Assembly: GCA_029433265.1 (NCBI GenBank)
Contig: JAQTHT010000007.1
Location: 1-61,627 of the forward strand
DNA from: Leuconostocaceae bacterium ESL0958
GTDB taxonomy: Bacteria; Bacillota; Bacilli; Lactobacillales; Lactobacillaceae
Direction: 5' to 3'
Length of the DNA: 61,627 nt
The notes beneath the pieces were generated by a model. That model made no database searches and was not told where the DNA came from. It saw only the letters and a list, made by a program, of their open reading frames with translations. The position numbers and the translations under genes are program-made. Below, in pieces: positions 8,366 through 17,000 of this stretch (its first letter is position 1; each line of letters begins with the position of its first letter).

Positions 8366-9118
8366 CTAGCTCCTTAATAACTGTTGGTAGTGGCGCAGCT
8401 CTTCGATGCTGACTTGACCGGGGGCAGATGCTTGATCGCCGTTGCGGGCAAAAGTCAGGACCGATCCCGTGAGATTGCTAGCGAAGCGGGAGATCATGCC
8501 CAGCTGACCCATCGCCATCGTAATGGTGGGGATGCTGGCTTGCGCTGCCAGGGTCGCGCTGATGGCCAGAAAACGACCGACGTCCGCTGGTTGATTTGGC
8601 ATAACTGCCAATTTCACCATGTCGGCCCCCAGGGATTCCGCCTGTGCGACATAGTCTGTCAGCACTTGGTCCGTTGGGACGGCCGTAAAATCATGATAGG
8701 AAGCAATGACCCGTTGACCTGCCGCCTGGCAGCGGGCCAAACTGCTGGCCACTTGCTGGGGGTCCCGGGCGAGTTCGATATCCACGAAGGATAGGTCAGC
8801 CTGGGCACAACTCGCTAAGACCTGGAAGTAGTCGGCCGAACTTTCCTTTTGTAGGCCGCCTTCCGCTTGACTCCGAAAGGTAGCAATCAGTCTTTGTTTG
8901 GGAAGCAGCTTGGCCAGTAAATGGCAGCCCCGCTGAATGGTTGCGGTGCTGGGCAGGCTGGCCCAAGCATCGAGCCGCCATTCGACGACATCGGGTTGAC
9001 TGGCCTGAATGTTTTGGGCTGCGGTGGTCAGTTCGTCGAAGTTGCTGGCACAGATGGGGATGGCAATGGCGGCCAAGTGGTTGCTTTGGCTGTCGCTTAG
9101 GAAGGGGTTGTCTGACAT
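8366..9118 (-). CDS. aroD: 3-Dehydroquinate dehydratase, type I
   Basis: A 250-residue class I enzyme that makes 3-dehydroshikimate through a lysine Schiff base. EWRLD (substrate site), SYHDF (catalytic His) and VKLAVMP (Schiff-base Lys) are all present. I chose ATG 9118 (MSDNPFLSD) because GGAG precedes it by about 9 nt; the longer frame extends into aroE. Its 5' end overlaps the aroE 3' end by 22 nt. Confidence 0.93.
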   Translation of the reverse strand: MSDNPFLSDSQSNHLAAIAIPICASNFDELTTAAQNIQASQPDVVEWRLDAWASLPSTATIQRGCHLLAKLLPKQRLIATFRSQAEGGLQKESSADYFQVLASCAQADLSFVDIELARDPQQVASSLARCQAAGQRVIASYHDFTAVPTDQVLTDYVAQAESLGADMVKLAVMPNQPADVGRFLAISATLAAQASIPTITMAMGQLGMISRFASNLTGSVLTFARNGDQASAPGQVSIEELRHYQQLLRS

Positions 9119-9996
9119 GCGGCTGTCTCCTTTTCGGTGAGGGCGGCTTGGACGGTTGCCAGCGGCATGGCTTGCCCGGTCCATAGTTGAAAGGCTGCTG
9201 CCCCCTGTTCCATCATCATGCCGAGTCCGTTATAAACATGGGTCAGACCTGCTGTTTTCGCGGTCTTCATGAGCTTGGTTTCGCGGGGTGCGTAGACCAC
9301 ATCGTAGACGACTAAGTCAGGCTTGAACCAGGTTGGGTCCGTGATGAGCGCCTGGTCGGCCAGGGGCGTCATGCCGACGGCAGTGGCATCACAGTAAATG
9401 TCAGCCCAGGCCAGAGCCGCTTTTAAGGCGGCTTGATCGGCTAGGTCATGTACGCTGGTTTGGCAGCCGAAGCGTTCTTGCAGGACCTGGGCGTTCTGCT
9501 GGGCCTGCTGGAAATGGCCGTCCGCCCGATTGAAAATTTGAATGGCGCTGGCCCCTGCGATGGCAGCTTGGATGGCAATGGGGGTGCCGGCACCACCAGC
9601 GCCGATTAGTACGATTTTCTTTCCTTGGACAGGATGGCCTTTTTTGGCTAAATCATTGACGAAGCCGACACCATCCGTGGTATAGCCCGTTAACCGGCCC
9701 TGGTCGTTGACCACGGTATTGACCGCCTGGGCTAGCGCCGCGGCTTGATCTAGTTCATCTAAGTAGGGGATGATGGCTGTTTTATTGGGCATGGAAACGT
9801 TGCTGCCCCGCATGTCCAAGGTCCGAATGGCCTGGACAGCAGCTGCTAGCGTATCGGTGCCCACTTCGAAAGCCAAATAGGCGTAGTTGAGACCTAATTT
9901 TTTAAAAGCCGCATTGTGCATGGTGGGCGACAGCGAGTGGCGAATAGGCGTTGCCATGAGGCCAATTAAACGGGTGTGACCATCAATATCAGTCAT
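9097..9996 (-). CDS. aroE: Shikimate dehydrogenase
   Basis: A 299-residue NADPH-dependent enzyme that reduces 3-dehydroshikimate. RHSLSPTMHN (substrate site), SMPNKTAI (catalytic Lys), TTDGVGF (Asp) and GAGGAGTP (NADP site) are all seen. ATG 9996 follows AAAGGATC; the longer frame upstream runs into the leader terminator. It is the first structural gene of the operon and lies directly after the attenuator terminator. Confidence 0.94.
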   Translation of the reverse strand: MTDIDGHTRLIGLMATPIRHSLSPTMHNAAFKKLGLNYAYLAFEVGTDTLAAAVQAIRTLDMRGSNVSMPNKTAIIPYLDELDQAAALAQAVNTVVNDQGRLTGYTTDGVGFVNDLAKKGHPVQGKKIVLIGAGGAGTPIAIQAAIAGASAIQIFNRADGHFQQAQQNAQVLQERFGCQTSVHDLADQAALKAALAWADIYCDATAVGMTPLADQALITDPTWFKPDLVVYDVVYAPRETKLMKTAKTAGLTHVYNGLGMMMEQGAAAFQLWTGQAMPLATVQAALTEKETAACQTTPS

Positions 9997-10017
9997 AAGA
10001 AGGATCCTTTCTCTAAT

Positions 10018-10050
10018 AAAAAAACCGACCAGGGGACACCTGGTCGGTTG
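10018..10050 (-). terminator. Attenuator terminator before aroE
   Basis: On the minus strand an 11-bp stem (10049-10039 with 10033-10023, AACCGACCAGG/CCTGGTCGGTT) with a 5-nt loop is followed by a U run. It sits 22 bp before the aroE start and after the leader peptide, so it stops transcription before the structural genes. Confidence 0.85.
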
Positions 10051-10091
10051 CATTTTTTCACATGCGCATTGGCAGAGAAAGAACATGACTT

Positions 10092-10193
10092 CCCAACTAG
10101 GTGGAGGACACACCTAGTCAGTCAAAGCGAAAATTGACTTTCATTACTAGATGCGAACGGCATCGGCACGTCCGCATCGAAATCCGGACGTGC
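10092..10193 (-). promoter_or_regulatory. Alternating stems of the aromatic-operon attenuator
   Basis: Four stems were traced on the minus strand. H1 pairs 10193-10185 with 10174-10166 (9 bp). H1' pairs 10178-10169 with 10159-10150 (10 bp, one G-U) and excludes H1. H2 pairs 10139-10134 with 10125-10120. H3 pairs 10118-10111 with 10103-10096 (8 bp). In addition 10155-10146 can pair with the H3 5' arm, and the H3 3' arm (10103-10093) can pair 10 of 11 with the terminator 5' arm (10047-10037). The set forms a chain of mutually exclusive structures that can switch the terminator. Confidence 0.7.
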
Positions 10194-10252
10194 TAGCTAA
10201 AGTAATCAAAGCCAAAATAATAACGCTGGGTTGTCATAGGACAAGTAGTCAT
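10193..10252 (-). CDS. Aromatic leader peptide (Tyr/Phe-rich)
   Basis: A 19-residue peptide, MTTCPMTTQRYYFGFDYFS, starts at ATG 10252, eight bases after AGAAAGGA (10268-10261). Codons 11-18 hold three Tyr and three Phe codons. The stop codon touches the 5' arm of stem H1. It lies between a consensus promoter and the terminator in front of aroE. The composition and position match leader peptides of ribosome-mediated attenuation such as pheL, and the operon makes Tyr and Phe precursors. Confidence 0.8.
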   Translation of the reverse strand: MTTCPMTTQRYYFGFDYFS

Positions 10253-10283
10253 GTTGGTTTTCCTTTCTCTTGAAGTTGTTTTT

Positions 10284-10312
10284 ATTAAAGCATGATCAAA
10301 ATGAGAAGTCAA
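10284..10312 (-). promoter_or_regulatory. Promoter of the aromatic operon
   Basis: On the minus strand TTGACT (10312-10307) and TTTAAT (10289-10284) are separated by exactly 17 bp. The predicted start near 10277 leaves a short leader before the leader-peptide RBS. Confidence 0.75.
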
Positions 10313-10542
10313 ATAATTTTTTAATTTTTATCATCAAAAACGAAAGTTTATGAGAATTATCCCGATGCTAACTGATAAAGATTGGCTGCACCTTGATAGC
10401 AGTGGGTTGTCGACAGCCCTTCCTAGGAACGAAAAATGAGGATTTGTGAGCATAGCTGCCAAAATAATTTTGGTCTAGGTGGTCTAGCGTTAGGATAAAA
10501 GACAGATTACTTGTTCCTAGTCGTAAGAAAGGATGGCGCATC

Positions 10543-11715
10543 ATGAATGGTGGCGATAGCGTTTTTGTTTTGATAGCAGCATTGTTGGTTTGGTTGATGA
10601 CCCCGGGGCTCGGTCTCTTTTATGCCGGGTTAGGGGAAGAAAAAAATCGGGTTTATACGTTGAAACTAACCCTGATGGTGATTGGTCTAGTCACTTTGCT
10701 TTGGTTTACCGCTGGTTATTCCCTGGCCTTTGCCAATCATAGTACTTGGCTAGGACGGAGCCAGCACTTCTTTTTTCAGCAGTTAGCCTTTGATCATTCG
10801 ACACGCGGGTTGTCCATTGCCGATGCCAATTTTGCCTTTTTTCAAGGCACCTTTGCCATTTTGACTGTCATGATTATTACTGGCAGTGTCATTGGTCGGA
10901 TGCGCACCGGGGCTTTGTTACTCTTTCTTGCTGCTTGGTTGTTTACGGTTTACGCACCACTGGCCGACATGGTTTGGAATAACGGTTGGCTGGCCCAGCT
11001 CGGGGCCATTGACTTCGCCGGCGGGACTGTCGTCCACATCTCCTCCGGCGTGACTGCGCTGGTGCTGGCCTTGGTCGTTGGGCCCCGTTTGCACACAGTT
11101 GAACAGCCGGAAAACCCCTGGTTGACCTTTATCGGCGGCCTCTTGCTCTGTTTTGGTTGGTTCGGCTTTAACGGTGGTTCTGCTCTGGCTGCCAATGGGC
11201 AGGCGCTTTTGGCCCTGGTTAATACGGCATTGGCGGCCAGTAAGGCCCTGCTTGTTTTTGCGGACTGCTACCGGCTCAAAGGCCAGCCAGTCACTTTGGC
11301 TGTTTTGTTGAACGGCGCTTTAGCAGGTCTGGTTGCCATTACGCCAGCAGCCGGCTATGTTGACCCCTGGGCAGCAGTCCTGATTGGCATACTAGCCGCA
11401 CCAATCATCGCCTATGCGCTGACAACCGTCAAAGCGCACTTCGGCTACGATGACACCTTGGATGCCTTTGGCTTGCACGGTGTCGGCGGTATGGTAGGGG
11501 CCTTACTGACTGGTGTTTTTGCTAGTAAAGCAGCCGGGGCACCAACCGATGGCCTGATTCATGGCCAGCTTCACTTATTCATCAATCAAGGCATCGCAGT
11601 GTTGGTGTCTGTTGTGCTGGCTGGACTAGGAACCGCCCTGCTCTGTGGCTTCTTGCGTTGCTTTTTACCAACGTTACGGGTAACACCGGCTCAGGAAAAG
11701 ATGGGGTTAAAATGA
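10543..11715 (+). CDS. amt: Ammonium transporter, Amt family
   Basis: A 390-residue integral membrane protein with about 11 helices. The conserved GGTVVHISSG segment carries the first pore His and DAFGLHGVGGMVG carries the second. PGLGLFYAG near the N-terminus is also typical. It conducts ammonium/ammonia into the cell. No glnK follows, unlike the common amtB-glnK arrangement. ATG 10543 follows AGAAAGGATG. Confidence 0.93.
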   Translation: MNGGDSVFVLIAALLVWLMTPGLGLFYAGLGEEKNRVYTLKLTLMVIGLVTLLWFTAGYSLAFANHSTWLGRSQHFFFQQLAFDHSTRGLSIADANFAFFQGTFAILTVMIITGSVIGRMRTGALLLFLAAWLFTVYAPLADMVWNNGWLAQLGAIDFAGGTVVHISSGVTALVLALVVGPRLHTVEQPENPWLTFIGGLLLCFGWFGFNGGSALAANGQALLALVNTALAASKALLVFADCYRLKGQPVTLAVLLNGALAGLVAITPAAGYVDPWAAVLIGILAAPIIAYALTTVKAHFGYDDTLDAFGLHGVGGMVGALLTGVFASKAAGAPTDGLIHGQLHLFINQGIAVLVSVVLAGLGTALLCGFLRCFLPTLRVTPAQEKMGLK

Positions 11716-11790
11716 AAAAGTTTTCATTTTATGATTGACAAACAAGCGGTCGTTTTTGACATGATTAACATGTATTTTTGGATAGAAGAA

Positions 11791-11832
11791 AAGCAGCATC
11801 GGTTTGATGGCCCATCAAACTCATGCTGCTTC
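11791..11832. terminator. Long terminator after amt
   Basis: AAGCAGCAT (11791-11799) with GGTTTGATGG pairs with CCCATCAAAC and ATGCTGCTT (to about 11831), with a T-rich tail on the plus strand and on the reverse strand as well. Confidence 0.75.
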
Positions 11833-11930
11833 TTTATCTTGTTTATTATGTTTATCCTAATTCCGGGCGTCAATGAACTTATCTTTTGGTTATGTTGATT
11901 GGGGAAATTTTCTAGCAATCTTTAAGCACA

Positions 11931-12115
11931 CTAGTCATGATGTTGTCGTTGCAGGTATTGGTATAGTGACTGAAATGAGCTGACGGTTCCGCATCCCAAT
12001 AGAATGGCAACTAATGAAGATTGGCCCGCCGATACGCCAGCTACCGTAAAGAGCTTAAAATAGATAATCGTCAGGATGAGGGCAATTAATCCTTCCAAAA
12101 TTGAATTTTCTTCAT
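11931..12115 (-). pseudogene. Possible small membrane protein with a 1-nt frameshift
   Basis: A frame ending at TAG 11931 encodes LEGLIALILTIIYFKLF and a basic C-terminus YQYLQRQHHD, with two hydrophobic stretches. The best RBS-start pair, AAGGAGG (12126-12120) and ATG 12115, is in another frame: ATG-AAG-AAA then stops after 9 codons. One extra A in the AAAA run would join them into about 61 residues. Alternatively it starts at TTG 12098 (55 residues). Low certainty. Confidence 0.3.
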
Positions 12116-12738
12116 CTTGCCTCCTTATGCTAATGACGGGATGGCTTGCTGCTTGGGTTACGATGCAGCAAGGTCTTAGTATTTGAATAAATAAGCACTA
12201 TATTGAAATTGTTTTAACAACAGCTCGTATTGAAATCAGATCAGATGGTGATTTGGGTCTACAGTAGTGAACATTTTAACCGTCCCGTTGTGCAGGTATA
12301 GAAGGTTATGCCATCTTCTCAATGGGCAAGAAGGTACTCGTACTAGTATTTGTTAAGAACAGATCTGCTGGGTGAGAGAATGAAAGAACAGGGAACTTCT
12401 GACAGAGTAAAGGAATGGTAATAAATTTTCTCTTATCGACAGTAGCAAGTTGTACTGAAAAATGGCGTTCATGATAAACTAGAATTGTTAATAATTTAGC
12501 TATTGGAGCGGATTGCCTGTATTTAATTAACCCATTGCTTAGCTACCCAACAATTAGCTGTTGAGTGACGGAAGGTAATTGGTTTTATTGAACCTATAAG
12601 TAATCAAAAATAGGATGGTATAACCTGTTCCTAACTGAAGGTTGTCGATACGATTAGCACCATTGTCGTTATTCTGGTATTTAGCCTATCAAGTGTGGCA
12701 CAATGAAGCATAACGGTTTGTTATGATACAAAGGGATT
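12116..12738. other. AT-rich intergenic region, nothing recognised
   Basis: I see no supported gene, RNA or repeat in this stretch. It is richer in A+T than the flanking operons and belongs to a patch running to about 14000. Confidence 0.4.
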
Positions 12739-12741
12739 GTG

Positions 12742-13338
12742 ATGAGAGTATATCAAAAATATCAATTAAAACTAGCTGATGTTAAGAAGTATTTTTATCT
12801 ATATCTGCTGTTGATAACGATTGGATTTTTAATACCATTTGTGCTGCGAATTAATGCGCTGCAGATACTAGTTAGTAGTATGGCAGGACGAATTAGTGAT
12901 GATGCAACACAGGGACACGTTTTTTTATATTTTATATACAATAATGCCTTGAAAGTACCATTATTCACTTTTATTATCGCACTTATCCCGATTCCTTATC
13001 TCTTTGTGACGGTGTTATTGGTCAATGCGATTATTTTAGGATTAGCCTTTTCGCTACCCGTCATAAATCACCATGTTTCTTTTATTGATCTGTTATTAGG
13101 TGTTGGCCCAAATGGTTTTTTTGAACAATTTGCTATTTTAATAACAGTTGTTTGTGCCGCCATGATAAACAAAGCTGTTTGTAAAAAAATATATGCTAGT
13201 AATGAATATGTTGAATCAGAAGCAAAACTATTATCAATTATCAAAACAGCCATTATGACTTATATACTCTATGCGCTACCACTGTTTCTCATAGCTGCTG
13301 TTGCTGAAGCCTATTTAGTACCAATGCTTACTAACTAG
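12742..13338 (+). CDS. SpoIIM-like (DUF95) membrane protein
   Basis: A 198-residue protein with about five hydrophobic segments. The arrangement of an N-terminal helix, FIYNNALKVPLFTF, and LLVNAIILGLAFSLP followed by LGVGPNGFFEQFAI matches the SpoIIM/DUF95 family, whose wider members are found in non-sporulating bacteria. Its role here is unknown. ATG 12742 has AAGGGA 5 bp upstream; GTG 12739 is too close. Base composition is AT-rich, unlike the surrounding operons, which hints at transfer. Confidence 0.65.
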   Translation: MRVYQKYQLKLADVKKYFYLYLLLITIGFLIPFVLRINALQILVSSMAGRISDDATQGHVFLYFIYNNALKVPLFTFIIALIPIPYLFVTVLLVNAIILGLAFSLPVINHHVSFIDLLLGVGPNGFFEQFAILITVVCAAMINKAVCKKIYASNEYVESEAKLLSIIKTAIMTYILYALPLFLIAAVAEAYLVPMLTN

Positions 13339-13753
13339 TAAACTAAATGTTCTATTGATAAAAATAAATGGACAATGTTGCTGAAACTTATTTTTCTTGC
13401 AAAATAACCAAAAAATTAGGCAACTAGCTGAGTCCATTGTATGATTTATTATTATTCATACATCATTGCCAGATGAGTGAATAGATTTTTCTATGATTTA
13501 ATAGTTACTAGTCCGGTGCTTTTTATCAATCGGGAGGCGACCACAAGTATGGGTAGTCCCCTGGCGGGCTATTCAATTACATATAGTTTATCTCTTTATT
13601 TTTCATAATGACTGATAATCAGATGGTCGGCAATTCAGATCTAGCATATGTTAGGATATTACTAAAATTTGAACTTGTGAACATGCAGCGATGATTCGGT
13701 GGGGACTGTCGCTGCTTGTTTTTTAAAAGCCGCAAAAAAGGGGGTGGGCTATA
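13339..13753. other. Intergenic region with an internal terminator
   Basis: No gene is supported. GCAGCGA (13685-13691) pairs with TCGCTGC (13709-13715), followed by TTGTTTTTT, forming a terminator about 30 bp before the next small gene. It could end an untranslated transcript or act as a leader terminator. Confidence 0.5.
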
Positions 13754-13936
13754 TTGTTTAATAACAAATACTATCGTTACGTAAATATTTTGATTGCTGC
13801 GTCGTTTATTTTATTCTCCTTGTATCTAGTATTTTATCTACCATTTAACATTTTTCGTTGTCTACTGGCTACTGTGTCCTGCTGTTACTTTTTATGGTCA
13901 TTCGTGCACGATATAAAAGAGATTATGAATAAATAA
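13754..13936 (+). CDS. Small two-helix membrane protein
   Basis: A 60-residue protein with a TTG start (13754) behind a GGGGGTGGG purine run. Two hydrophobic stretches (about 10-30 and 33-50) are followed by VHDIKEIMNK. It is AT-rich like its neighbours. A strong terminator follows about 90 bp downstream. No family recognised. Confidence 0.45.
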   Translation: MFNNKYYRYVNILIAASFILFSLYLVFYLPFNIFRCLLATVSCCYFLWSFVHDIKEIMNK

Positions 13937-14025
13937 TAAAGGCTAAAAGGGAACGGGTACTCTGTGCTCCGTTAGTTATGGTCGCTATCAATCTATTTGA
14001 TAAAAAAAGTAATCTACATAATAAG

Positions 14026-14068
14026 GAGCCCTAAGGATCTCAGTAAAACCGATCCTTAGGGCTCTTTT
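14026..14068. terminator. Terminator between convergent genes
   Basis: GAGCCCTAAGGATC (14026-14039) pairs perfectly with GATCCTTAGGGCTC (14051-14064), followed by TTTT on the plus strand. It also ends the adhesin transcript on the minus strand. Confidence 0.85.
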
Positions 14069-14092
14069 GAATGCTATTAAGATTATCTATGG

Positions 14093-17000
14093 TTACTTCT
14101 TACTTTTTTTAAGCGCAGCCAAAGCTGTTACTGATGATAAGAATAGTCCTAATGTAGTAACTAGCGTGTTCTTTTGTGCGCTTTTTCCTGTTTCTGGCAA
14201 TTCTGAATTGCTTAATGTTGCTTTACTTGCAGAATTTGTCATTGCCGACGAATTAGCTGGAATACGTGCTGTATTTTCTGGGCCATTTGGCACAGGAGTA
14301 GGGTTGGTTGGTAGTCCGTCACTGGCATGGCCAGCATTACTATCGTGATTTGTTTTGCTGTTGCCGGAACCACCGTTGTTTGGTGTGACGTTGCCCCCAT
14401 TGTTGCCGGAACCGCCGTTGTTTGGCTTAACGTTGCCACCATTGTTGTTGGAACCGCCGTTGTTTGGTGAGACGTTGCCACCGTTGTTGCCGGAACCGCC
14501 GTTGTTTGGTGAGACGTTGCCACCATTATTGTTGGAACCACCGTTGTTTGGTGTGCTATTGCCACCATTGTTGTTGGAACCGCCATTATTTGGTGAAACG
14601 TTGCCCCCATTGTTGCCGGAACCACCGTTGTTTGGGGTGCCGTTGCCACCATTGTTGTTGGAACCGCCGTTATTTGGCGTGCCGTTGCCACCATTGTTGT
14701 TGGAACCACCGTTGTTTGGTGTGCTGTTGCCACCGTTGTTTGGTGAGACGTTGCCCCCATTGCTGTTGGAACCGCCATTATTTGGCGTGACGCTGCCACC
14801 ATTGTTGTTGGAACCGCCGTTGTTTGGCGTGACGTTGCCACCATTGTTGCCGGAACCGCCGTTATTTGGTGAGACGTTGCCACCATTGTTGCTGGAACCG
14901 CCGTTATTTGGCGTGGCGTTGCCACCATTGTTGCCGGAACCTCCATTGTTTGGCATGCCATTGCCGCCGTGGTTAGGCGTCGGTGTTGAACTGGCACCCT
15001 TAGCCGTATAAGTAACGACTAACGTCGTACTTTGGGTATCTGCTGTGACTTCTTGCGAAGCAACTAGCTGCTGACTGGGCCCATTCAATCCTTTATTGGA
15101 AAGATCGGGTGAAATCTGAGCACGCCAAACAGTACTAGCAAGCGCTTGCCAATCAGTATAGGAAAGGACCCTACCTGAAGCATCATCGACGATGGCATCC
15201 CGCGTAAAGGTAACAGTCTCAGTAACAGGGTCTGCTACTGTTTTGCCGTGGTCATCTTCATACTTAATCGTGCGCGTTACTGCCTTCTTCAACGTGTTCA
15301 CGCTAACGTTTCCGGGATTATCTGGTGTTACTCGATGAGTTTTAGCGACTTTGTTTTGATAGGTCACCACAATGTTTTCATTTTCGGTATCCACATTGGG
15401 ATTTTCCGCCGTAATTGCTGCAGTTGCTTGACCGTTAATGGTAATCTTTGGGTCATTATATTTGCCTAGATCGACCGCGGCATTGACATCAACGGCTGGC
15501 CAAGTGTTCGGTGTGCCCACTGTGTGCCAATCGTCGTTGTACGTAACCTCACCAGTGACATTATCAACCGTTGCATTTCGTTCAAAATGAACGGTAGTTT
15601 TTTGAGCTGGGATAATTTCGTTTCCCTTTGTATCCACGAACTGAACTGAACGTGTGACATCCTTTGCTAAGTTTTGCTTGATGTTATCAGGAACGTTCGG
15701 CGTAGTAGGGGTTAGGGAAGATTCTTTGTTCGCGTAAGTAACTACGACGTTTTCATCATTAGTATCCGCAGCGGGTGTTTCGGCCGTAATCGCTGTGGCT
15801 TCTTTGCCGTTAATCGTGATCTTTGGGTCATCATATTTGCCTAGATCGACCGCGGCATTGACATCGACGGCTGGCCAAGCGTTCGGTGTGCCCGCTGTGT
15901 GCCAATCGTCGTTGTACGTAACCTCACCAGTGACATTATCAATTGTTGCTGTTCGTTCAAAATGAACCTGAGTTGTTTGTGTGGCAGCAATTTCGCTTCC
16001 CTTTGCATCTACGAACTTAACTGAACGTGTGACATCCTTTGCTAAGTTTTGCTTAATCTTGTCAGGGAGATTAGGCGTGCCAGGGGTTACGGACGATTGC
16101 TTGTGAGCATAAGTCACGACGATGTCTTCATCTTTACTATCCGCATCGGGTGTTTCGGCCGTAATCGCTGCTGCTTCTTTGCCATTAATGGTAATCTTTG
16201 GGTCATCATATTTGTCTAGATCGACGGCGGTATTAGCATCCACGGCTGCAAAAGAGGTCGGATTACCAGTTGCCTGCCAATCATCATTGTAAATCACGTT
16301 ATCAGTCACGGCATCAATCGTTGCTGAACGAGTGAAATGGACCGTTTGCTTGTCCGTTTTTAAGACTTTGCCTGAACTACCATCTGTATAGTGAATGGTG
16401 CGCGTTACATCTTTCACCAAATTCTGCTTGACGTCATCAGGAATGTTCGGTGTGTTTGGCGTTACGGACGACTGCTTGTGAGCATAAGTCACCATGATGT
16501 TTTCATTTTCGGTATCTACATTGGGACTTTCCGCTGTAATTGCTGTAGCTTCTTTGCCGTTAATGGTAATTTTGGGGTCGTCATACTTGCTGGCATCGAC
16601 AGCTGTATGGGGATCGACAGCTGGCCACGTTGTTGTGCCGACTGCATGCCAATCATTGTTGTAACTGACATCACCAGTGACATTATCAACCGTTGCTGTT
16701 CGTTCAAAATGAACGGTAGTTTTTTGAGCTGGGATAATTTCGCTTCCCTTTGCGTCCACGAACTGGACTGAGCGTGTCACATCCTTCGCCAAGTTTTGCT
16801 TAATCTTGTCAGGGAGATTAGGCTTGTCAGGGGTTACGGATGATTGCTTGTGACCATAAGTCACGACGATGTCTTCATCTTTACTATCTGCAGTGGGTGT
16901 TTCGGCATCAATCGCTGTAGCTGCTTGACCATTAATGGTAATTTTGGGGTCATCATACTTGTTTACATCGACGGCGGTATTAGCATCCACGGCTGCAAAA

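Noticed and set aside
8366-9184. 272-residue version of AroD
   Set aside because: The extra N-terminus lies in aroE in another frame and lacks an RBS. ATG 9118 has one.
9997-10320. T-box riboswitch upstream of the aromatic operon
   Set aside because: I searched the leader for the T-box core AGGGTGGNACCGCG and a specifier stem and found neither. The leader peptide and stems explain the region better.
12742-13338. Sign that the organism forms spores
   Set aside because: SpoIIM-like and Cse60-like proteins occur widely outside spore formers, and no other sporulation gene is present.
14350-14965. CRISPR array
   Set aside because: The units are contiguous with no unique spacers and stay in frame with the adhesin; no cas genes are nearby.
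14355-15011. Plus-strand frame coding for repeated LPPLLPEPPLFG
   Set aside because: It is the antisense of the 42-bp repeats of the adhesin. It has no RBS, and the repeat period alone keeps the frame open.
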